Assembly: GCF_003852515.1 (NCBI RefSeq)
Contig: NZ_QAJK01000052.1
Span: 1-64,000 of the forward strand
Length of the DNA stretch: 64,000 nucleotides
Direction of reading: 5' to 3'
DNA from: Variovorax sp. KBW07
Lineage (GTDB): Bacteria > Pseudomonadota > Gammaproteobacteria > Burkholderiales > Burkholderiaceae_C
A program made the position numbers and the translations under genes. Positions within the stretch are counted from its first letter, which is position 1. Each line of letters begins with the position of its first letter. Below are positions 58,655 through 64,000 of the stretch, in pieces. The notes beneath the pieces are model-generated. The model did no database searches. It was not told where the DNA came from and saw only the letters and a list, made by a program, of their open reading frames with translations.

Positions 58655-59212
58655 ATGAACAGAGAATTTGCCCCCGAACGGCTCAACGTGCCAGCCTTTG
58701 CGGCTGCCGCCGCGTCCCTTGAGGCTGCCGACCCGGTGCCTGGCTACGAGCGCCTGGTCGCCGAACTGGCCGCCCCAGCGCCCGATGCCGTGGTCCATTG
58801 GGAAGCCACTGGCGAGGAGCGCTCCGGCGCGGACGGCAAGCCGACGCCCTGGCTGCACCTGGAAGCCGAAACCACCGTACCGCTGGTTTGCCAGCGTTGC
58901 CTGTCGCCGGTCGAGACCCTGCTGACGGTCGACCGCTGGTTCCGTTTCGTGGCCGACGAGGCCACGGCGGAGGCCGAAGACGAGGAATCTGAAGAAGACC
59001 TGCTGGTCATCAGCCGCGATTTCGACCTCCAGTCCCTGATCGAAGACGAGTTGTTGATGGAAATTCCCGTCACGCCCGTTCACGACGTCTGCCCGGTCCC
59101 GGTGCAGCTCTCGTCCAGCGACGACGATTTCCAGGAGGCCGAAGCGGCCAAGCCGAACCCCTTTGCGGTGCTCGGAGCGTTGCGTTCGCGCAAGCCGGGC
59201 GAGGGCAAGTAG
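58655..59212 (+). CDS. yceD: YceD/DUF177-family protein
   Basis: A 185-residue acidic cytosolic protein. The only likely metal site is the CQRC motif near residue 78. It has no known catalytic residues. It is found upstream of rpmF in most bacteria, and related proteins are needed for 23S rRNA accumulation in plants and some bacteria; that role is not shown here. It is divergent from maf, with 80 bases between. A clear -10 element for rpmF follows its stop codon. Confidence 0.9.
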   Translation: MNREFAPERLNVPAFAAAAASLEAADPVPGYERLVAELAAPAPDAVVHWEATGEERSGADGKPTPWLHLEAETTVPLVCQRCLSPVETLLTVDRWFRFVADEATAEAEDEESEEDLLVISRDFDLQSLIEDELLMEIPVTPVHDVCPVPVQLSSSDDDFQEAEAAKPNPFAVLGALRSRKPGEGK

Positions 59213-59232
59213 CCCTTTTCCGCAGGCTGGGC

Positions 59233-59238
59233 TATAAT
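59233..59238 (+). promoter_or_regulatory. -10 element upstream of rpmF
   Basis: A consensus TATAAT lies 129 bases upstream of rpmF. No good -35 sequence is seen 16-18 bases before it, so a weak or extended promoter is possible. The long leader that would result is about 120 bases. Confidence 0.45.
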
Positions 59239-59367
59239 CATGGGCTTCGCGCGCGCCGCCGTGAGCAGCGATACAGGGAAGGGCATTCCATACATGCCGC
59301 CATCTTTTTTGTATTGCCACCGCTTGAGCCCGCATCCAATCACTCACCTAACAGTCCAGGAGCCATC

Positions 59368-59550
59368 ATGGCCGTCCAGCAAAACAAGAAGTCGCCTTCC
59401 AAGCGCGGCATGCACCGTTCCCACAATGCGCTGGTCGTGCCCGGCATCGCCGTGGAACCGACCACCGGCGAAACGCATCTGCGTCACCACATCAGCCCCA
59501 ACGGTTTCTACCGTGGCCGCCAGGTGCTCAAGAACAAGTCTGAAGCCTGA
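59368..59550 (+). CDS. rpmF: 50S ribosomal protein L32
   Basis: A 60-residue basic protein of the large ribosomal subunit, starting [19 protein letters not shown]. Length is normal, and the zinc-binding Cys residues found in some L32 proteins are absent, as in many proteobacteria. AGGAG lies seven bases before the ATG. It is followed by the plsX gene after 61 bases containing a terminator-like hairpin. Linkage to plsX ties ribosome and lipid synthesis. Confidence 0.98.
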   Translation: MAVQQNKKSPSKRGMHRSHNALVVPGIAVEPTTGETHLRHHISPNGFYRGRQVLKNKSEA

Positions 59551-59568
59551 TCTCGCATCCCAAGGCCG

Positions 59569-59610
59569 AGGCCCGAAGCTACTTCTGCTGTAGCGTCGGG
59601 CCTTTGTTTT
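59569..59610 (+). terminator. Terminator-like hairpin between rpmF and plsX
   Basis: AGGCCCGA and TCGGGCCT pair as an outer stem, continued after one mismatch by GCTAC/GTAGC, with a 7-base loop, and followed by TTGTTTT. This is the form of an intrinsic terminator. The last T lies one base before the plsX ATG (59612). It probably lowers, or regulates, transcription from the ribosomal gene into the lipid genes. Confidence 0.8.
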
Positions 59611-59611
59611 G

Positions 59612-60709
59612 ATGGCTACGTCTCTTTCTCCCGAATCCGCTGCTGCGCCTTCTGCAATCACGCTCGCCGTGGATTGCATGGGGGGCGACCATGGGCCGCG
59701 CGTCACGCTTGCGGCCTGCCGCGCGTTTCTCGAGCGGCACAGCGAGGCCTCGTTGTTGCTGGTCGGTGCGCCGGCTGCACTGGCGGGCTTTGCCGCGCAT
59801 CCACGGGCCCGCATCGTCGCTGCCAGCGAGGTGGTGGGCATGGACGACCCCGTTGAAATCGCATTGCGCAAGAAGAAGGATTCTTCGATGCGCGTCGCGA
59901 TCCAGCAGGTCAAGGACGGCTCGGCGCAAGCCGCCATCTCCGCCGGCAACACCGGTGCGCTGATGGCCATTGCGCGCTATCTGCTCAAGACGCTCGAAGG
60001 CATCGATCGCCCGGCCATCGCGCCGCAGCTGCCGAACGCCAAGGGCGGGGCGACGACCGTGCTCGACCTGGGTGCAAACGTCGATTGCGACGCCGAAGAC
60101 CTGCTTCAGTTCGCCGTGCTGGGCTCCGCGCTGGTCTCGGCGCTGACCGGCAACGAGTCGCCTTCGGTCGGTCTGCTCAATATTGGCGAAGAAGCCATCA
60201 AGGGCAGCGAAACGATTAAAAAAGCGAGCCAACTGCTGCGTACGGCCGCCAATTCCAAAGATTTGAACTTCTACGGCAACGTCGAAGGCAATGACATTTT
60301 CAAGGGCACGACCGACATCATCGTCTGCGACGGATTTGTCGGAAACGTGGCGTTGAAGGCCAGTGAAGGCGTGGCGTCGATGATCCAGGAATTCATCCGG
60401 GCAGAGTTCTCGCGAAACGTTTTCACCAAAATTGCGGCAATTGTTGCTTACCCGGTCCTAAAAGCCTTTAAAGGTCGCGTTGATCACCGTCGTTACAACG
60501 GCGCCGCCCTTTTGGGCCTGCGTGGACTGGTTTTCAAGAGCCATGGCTCGGCCGACGAAGTGGCTTTCGGCTACGCGCTGGATCGCGCTTATGATGCCGC
60601 TCGCAACAACCTGCTCGATCGCGTGCGGGCCCGCATCGCCCACGCCGCGCCATTGCTCGCGCGGCAGGAACCGGCGGTGCCGGTCGACGCGACGGCCCTT
60701 CACGTTTGA
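59612..60709 (+). CDS. plsX: Phosphate acyltransferase
   Basis: A 365-residue peripheral-membrane enzyme that makes acyl-phosphate from acyl-ACP for phospholipid synthesis. [15 protein letters not shown] is the family opening, [11 protein letters not shown] and [16 protein letters not shown] are later blocks. The ATG at 59612 directly abuts the terminator hairpin's U-tract, leaving no room for a ribosome site. No later start would keep the [11 protein letters not shown] block. It overlaps fabH by one base (TGATG). Confidence 0.95.
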   Translation: MATSLSPESAAAPSAITLAVDCMGGDHGPRVTLAACRAFLERHSEASLLLVGAPAALAGFAAHPRARIVAASEVVGMDDPVEIALRKKKDSSMRVAIQQVKDGSAQAAISAGNTGALMAIARYLLKTLEGIDRPAIAPQLPNAKGGATTVLDLGANVDCDAEDLLQFAVLGSALVSALTGNESPSVGLLNIGEEAIKGSETIKKASQLLRTAANSKDLNFYGNVEGNDIFKGTTDIIVCDGFVGNVALKASEGVASMIQEFIRAEFSRNVFTKIAAIVAYPVLKAFKGRVDHRRYNGAALLGLRGLVFKSHGSADEVAFGYALDRAYDAARNNLLDRVRARIAHAAPLLARQEPAVPVDATALHV

Positions 60710-61686
60710 TGACCCCTTACTCACGCATTACCGGCACCGGCAGCTACCTGCCCCCACGCCGCGTGACCAACGACGACCTCGCCAAGGATCTGGCGGCACG
60801 CGGAATCGAAACTTCCGACCAGTGGATCGTCGAGCGCACCGGCATTCATGCGCGCCACTTTGCCGCGCCGGAAGTTACCAGCAGCGATCTAGGCCTTGAA
60901 GCCGCCAGGCACGCCCTGGAGGCCGCCGGCCGCAAGGCCAGCGATGTCGACCTGATCATCGTCGCGACCTCCACGCCCGACATGGTGTTTCCGTCGTCGG
61001 CCGCCATCCTCCAGCACAAGCTCGGCATTGCCGGCTGCCCGGCGTTCGACGTCCAGGCTGTCTGCAGCGGCTTTGTCTACGCACTGACCGTCGCCGACGC
61101 GATGATCCGCACCGGCACGGCGCGCTGTGCGCTGGTGATCGGTGCCGAAGTGTTCTCCCGCATCCTCGATTTCAACGACCGCACCACCTGCGTGCTGTTC
61201 GGTGACGGCGCGGGCGCGGTGGTGCTCGAAGCCAGCGAAGAACCGGGCATCCTGGCCAGCGACCTGCATGCCGATGGCAAGCACGTCGGCATTCTGTGCG
61301 TGCCGGGCCATGTGTCGGGTGGCAACGTGCTGGGCACGCCGCTGCTGCACATGGACGGGCAGGCTGTGTTCAAGCTCGCGGTTCGCGTGCTCGAAGAAGC
61401 GGCGCGCGCCACGCTGGCCAAGGCTGGCAAGACCGAGGCCGACATCGACTGGCTGATTCCGCACCAGGCCAACATCCGCATCATGGAAGGCACGGCCAAG
61501 AAGCTGAAGCTTCCGCGCGAAAAGCTGATCGTTACCGTCAACGAGCATGGCAACACGTCGGCCGCCTCGATTCCGCTGGCGCTCGACGAGGCTGTGCGTT
61601 CCGGCAAGGTGAAAAAGGGCGAAACCCTCATGCTCGAAGGCGTGGGTGGTGGTTTCACCTGGGGCGCGGTGCTATTGAATCTGTAG
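60709..61686 (+). CDS. fabH: 3-Oxoacyl-ACP synthase III
   Basis: A 325-residue enzyme that starts fatty-acid synthesis by joining acetyl-CoA to malonyl-ACP. The triad is C119 (QAVCSGF), H252 (PHQANIRI) and N282 (EHGNTSAAS). The C-terminus ends in [13 protein letters not shown], as usual. Its start codon overlaps the plsX stop, so they are translationally coupled. A ribosome site is not needed for such coupling. fabD follows after 51 bases. Confidence 0.97.
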   Translation: MTPYSRITGTGSYLPPRRVTNDDLAKDLAARGIETSDQWIVERTGIHARHFAAPEVTSSDLGLEAARHALEAAGRKASDVDLIIVATSTPDMVFPSSAAILQHKLGIAGCPAFDVQAVCSGFVYALTVADAMIRTGTARCALVIGAEVFSRILDFNDRTTCVLFGDGAGAVVLEASEEPGILASDLHADGKHVGILCVPGHVSGGNVLGTPLLHMDGQAVFKLAVRVLEEAARATLAKAGKTEADIDWLIPHQANIRIMEGTAKKLKLPREKLIVTVNEHGNTSAASIPLALDEAVRSGKVKKGETLMLEGVGGGFTWGAVLLNL

Positions 61687-61737
61687 CGTGTTGCGGCGCC
61701 TCGATGAGCGCCGCGACGCGATATGACGCATAAAACA

Positions 61738-62691
61738 ATGAAATCCTTTGCTTTTGTCTTCCCGGGTCAGGGCTCGCAGGCTGTCGGCATGCTCGACGCA
61801 TGGGGCGACCATCCGGCCGTGGCCGAAACCCTGCGCGAAGCCTCCGATGCGCTGGGCGAAGACGTGGGTGCGCTGATCAAGAACGGCCCCAAGGAAGAGC
61901 TTGCGCTCACCACCAACACGCAGCCCGTGATGCTGGTGGCCGGCGTCGCCGCGTGGCGGGCCTGGCTGGCCGAAGGGGGTGCAACGCCTTCCGTGGTCGC
62001 GGGACATTCGCTGGGCGAGTATTCGGCGCTGGTCGCTTCCGGCGTGCTGACGCTGGCGCAAGCGGCACCGCTCGTGCGTTTTCGCGCGCAGGCCATGCAG
62101 CAGGCTGTGCCCGTGGGCATTGGCGCGATGGCCGCGGTGCTCGGCATGGAGTCCGGCAAGGTGGTGGCTGGCTGCGCGGAAGCCACGGCCAGCTTCGGTG
62201 CCGGCAGCGCGGAAATCGTCGAGGCGGTGAATTTCAACGACCCGATGCAGACCGTGATCGCCGGCAGCAAGGCCGCGGTCGACAAGGCCTGCGAGCTGCT
62301 GAAGGCCAATGGCGCCAAGCGTGCATTGCTGTTGCCCGTGTCCGCGCCTTTCCATTCGAGCCTCATGAAGCCGGCAGCGCGGGCGCTGCGCGAAAAGCTG
62401 GCCAGCGTGACGCTTGCCGCTCCGCAGATCCCCGTGCTGAACAACATCGACGTGGCCGTCGAGACCGACCCGGACCGCATCCGCGACGCACTGGTGCGTC
62501 AGGCGGCCGGCCCGGTTCGCTGGGTCGAGAGCATCCAGGCCTTGAAACTGCGCGGTGTAGCCGCCATCATCGAGTGCGGCCCCGGCAAGGTGCTGGCCGG
62601 CATGGTGAAGCGCATCGCCCCCGATCTGGAAGCTGCGTCGGTGTACGACCCGGCCACGCTCGCGGAAACCCGACAATCGCTCGCCGGCTGA
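61738..62691 (+). CDS. fabD: Malonyl-CoA:ACP transacylase
   Basis: A 317-residue enzyme that loads malonate onto acyl carrier protein. FAFVFPGQGSQAVGM is the family opening and GHSLGEYSA carries the nucleophile S91. The partner His lies in SAPFHSSLM. The ATG at 61738 gives the usual N-terminus; an in-frame ATG at 61723 would add five residues. fabG follows after 34 bases. Confidence 0.97.
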   Translation: MKSFAFVFPGQGSQAVGMLDAWGDHPAVAETLREASDALGEDVGALIKNGPKEELALTTNTQPVMLVAGVAAWRAWLAEGGATPSVVAGHSLGEYSALVASGVLTLAQAAPLVRFRAQAMQQAVPVGIGAMAAVLGMESGKVVAGCAEATASFGAGSAEIVEAVNFNDPMQTVIAGSKAAVDKACELLKANGAKRALLLPVSAPFHSSLMKPAARALREKLASVTLAAPQIPVLNNIDVAVETDPDRIRDALVRQAAGPVRWVESIQALKLRGVAAIIECGPGKVLAGMVKRIAPDLEAASVYDPATLAETRQSLAG

Positions 62692-62725
62692 ACGGCGCAA
62701 GCAAGGCCCCGACAATTTTTCTTTT

Positions 62726-63469
62726 ATGAGCATTCCCAAATTCGAAGGGCAAGTCGCCCTGGTCACTGGCGCATCGCGCGGCATCGGCGCGGCGATCGCG
62801 CTCGAGCTTGCCCAGCGCGGCCTGAAGGTCGTGGGCACCGGCACCACCGACGAAGGCGCGGCGAAGATCACTTCGGCCCTCAGCGCCTTCGACGGCCGCG
62901 GCCGTGCCCTCGACGTGAACGACGGCGCTGCCGTCGAAGCCCTGATCGACGAAATCGTGAAGGCCTACGGCGCCATTCACGTGCTGGTCAACAACGCAGG
63001 CATCACGCGCGACACGCTCGCCATGCGCATGAAGGACGACGACTGGGACGCGGTGCTCGACACCAATCTCAAGGCCGTCTTTCGCCTGTCGCGCGCCGTG
63101 ATCCGTCCGATGATGAAGCAGCGCTATGGCCGCATCATCAGCATCACCAGCGTGGTCGGTGCGTCCGGCAATGCCGGCCAGGCCAACTACGCGGCGGCCA
63201 AGGCCGGTGTGTCGGGCATGACCCGCGCGCTGGCCCGCGAGCTCGGCAGCCGCAACATCACCGTCAACTGCGTCGCGCCGGGTTTCATCGAAACCGACAT
63301 GACGGCCAGCCTTCCCGAAGCCCAGCAACAGGCGCTGCTCCAGCAGATCCCGCTGGGCCACCTGGGCAAGCCGGCCGACATCGCGCATGCGGTGGCTTAC
63401 CTCGCATCGCCCCAGGCCTCCTATGTGACGGGGCAAGAACTGCACGTCAACGGCGGCATGCACATGTAG
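62726..63469 (+). CDS. fabG: 3-Oxoacyl-ACP reductase
   Basis: A 247-residue short-chain dehydrogenase that reduces beta-ketoacyl-ACP with NADPH. The cofactor motif is TGASRGIG (14-21); the catalytic tetrad is N114, S142, Y155 and K159 in the usual spacing (YAAAK). It ends in GQELHVNGGMHM, as FabG proteins do. It is followed by a hairpin and the acpP leader. Confidence 0.97.
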   Translation: MSIPKFEGQVALVTGASRGIGAAIALELAQRGLKVVGTGTTDEGAAKITSALSAFDGRGRALDVNDGAAVEALIDEIVKAYGAIHVLVNNAGITRDTLAMRMKDDDWDAVLDTNLKAVFRLSRAVIRPMMKQRYGRIISITSVVGASGNAGQANYAAAKAGVSGMTRALARELGSRNITVNCVAPGFIETDMTASLPEAQQQALLQQIPLGHLGKPADIAHAVAYLASPQASYVTGQELHVNGGMHM

Positions 63470-63808
<339 letters not shown>

Positions 63809-63907
63809 TCGGCCCAGCTGACAACACTGTGACTGCGGCCGGCGCTCTTCTTTGAATCGCCCGCGCCGACAGCCAGTTGTCCAGCGCTTCCAGAAAGGTT
63901 TGCCGGC

Positions 63908-64000
63908 ATGACCAAACGCCGCGTCGTCGTGACCGGACTCGGTTGCATCGCTCCTGTCGGAAACACCGCAACCGAATCCTGGGCCAACCTGTTGGCCGGG
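63908..64000 (+). CDS. fabF: 3-Oxoacyl-ACP synthase II (5' part)
   Basis: The first 31 codons only; the gene runs off the window end. MTKRRVVVTGLGCIAPVG is the characteristic start of FabF, the condensing enzyme that elongates acyl-ACP. Position after acpP is the standard gene order. The catalytic residues lie beyond the window and cannot be checked. Confidence 0.93.
   Translation, partial: MTKRRVVVTGLGCIAPVGNTATESWANLLAG

Overview
The window is high-GC chromosomal DNA from a betaproteobacterium. Gene order points to Comamonadaceae, most like Variovorax or a close relative: a maf / yceD-rpmF-plsX-fabHDG-acpP-fabF lipid block, rne divergent from rluC, a hemC-hemD-hemX-hemY run beside ppc, and many LysR/TetR/HxlR regulators and MFS pumps. 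The species is an inference. I see no tRNA, rRNA, CRISPR array, intact insertion sequence or prophage.

Positions 1-7.6 kb hold an OpgC-type membrane protein, a TPR lipoprotein, a secreted SGNH hydrolase, an ECF sigma/anti-sigma pair and a divergent membrane-TPR protein. They end in a short AT-rich patch (about 6.5-7.2 kb) with one orphan ORF and a broken reading frame. From 7.6 to 13.6 kb (minus strand) lies a complete tripartite RND efflux operon (fusion protein, pump, NodT-type outer membrane lipoprotein). From 13.8 to 20 kb come a rhomboid protease, argH, and a divergent translationally coupled operon of a LytS/AlgZ-like kinase, a LytTR regulator and an AI-2E-family permease.

Positions 20-30.6 kb are accessory metabolism: a TetR/tautomerase divergent pair with a 25-bp palindrome between the genes, an HxlR regulator facing a nitrilase-tautomerase pair, a 773-residue lipoprotein hydrolase, a GNAT-MFS pair with divergent LysR, a second MFS exporter and a small membrane protein. 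Positions 30.7-39.1 kb are almost entirely one gene, a cyclic beta-1,2-glucan synthase (NdvB/ChvB) of about 2743 residues, preceded by an overlapping 72-residue membrane protein.

Positions 39.2-46.3 kb carry ppc and the divergent haem genes hemC, hemD, hemX and hemY. A DHA2 exporter with a divergent LysR follows. From 49 to 64 kb the content is core genome: RNase E with a long Arg/Gly-rich tail, rluC, an HAD phosphatase, a Rieske protein, an SppA-type peptidase, an MFS protein, a short RsmI-like methylase, maf, then yceD-rpmF-plsX-fabH-fabD-fabG-acpP and the first 93 bases of fabF.

No clearly new multi-gene system is visible. The best leads are an intrinsic-terminator-like hairpin whose U-tract runs into the plsX start codon, the small membrane protein overlapping the glucan synthase, the nitrilase/tautomerase module, the AT-rich orphan locus and a rhomboid with a large insertion and a helical C-terminal tail.
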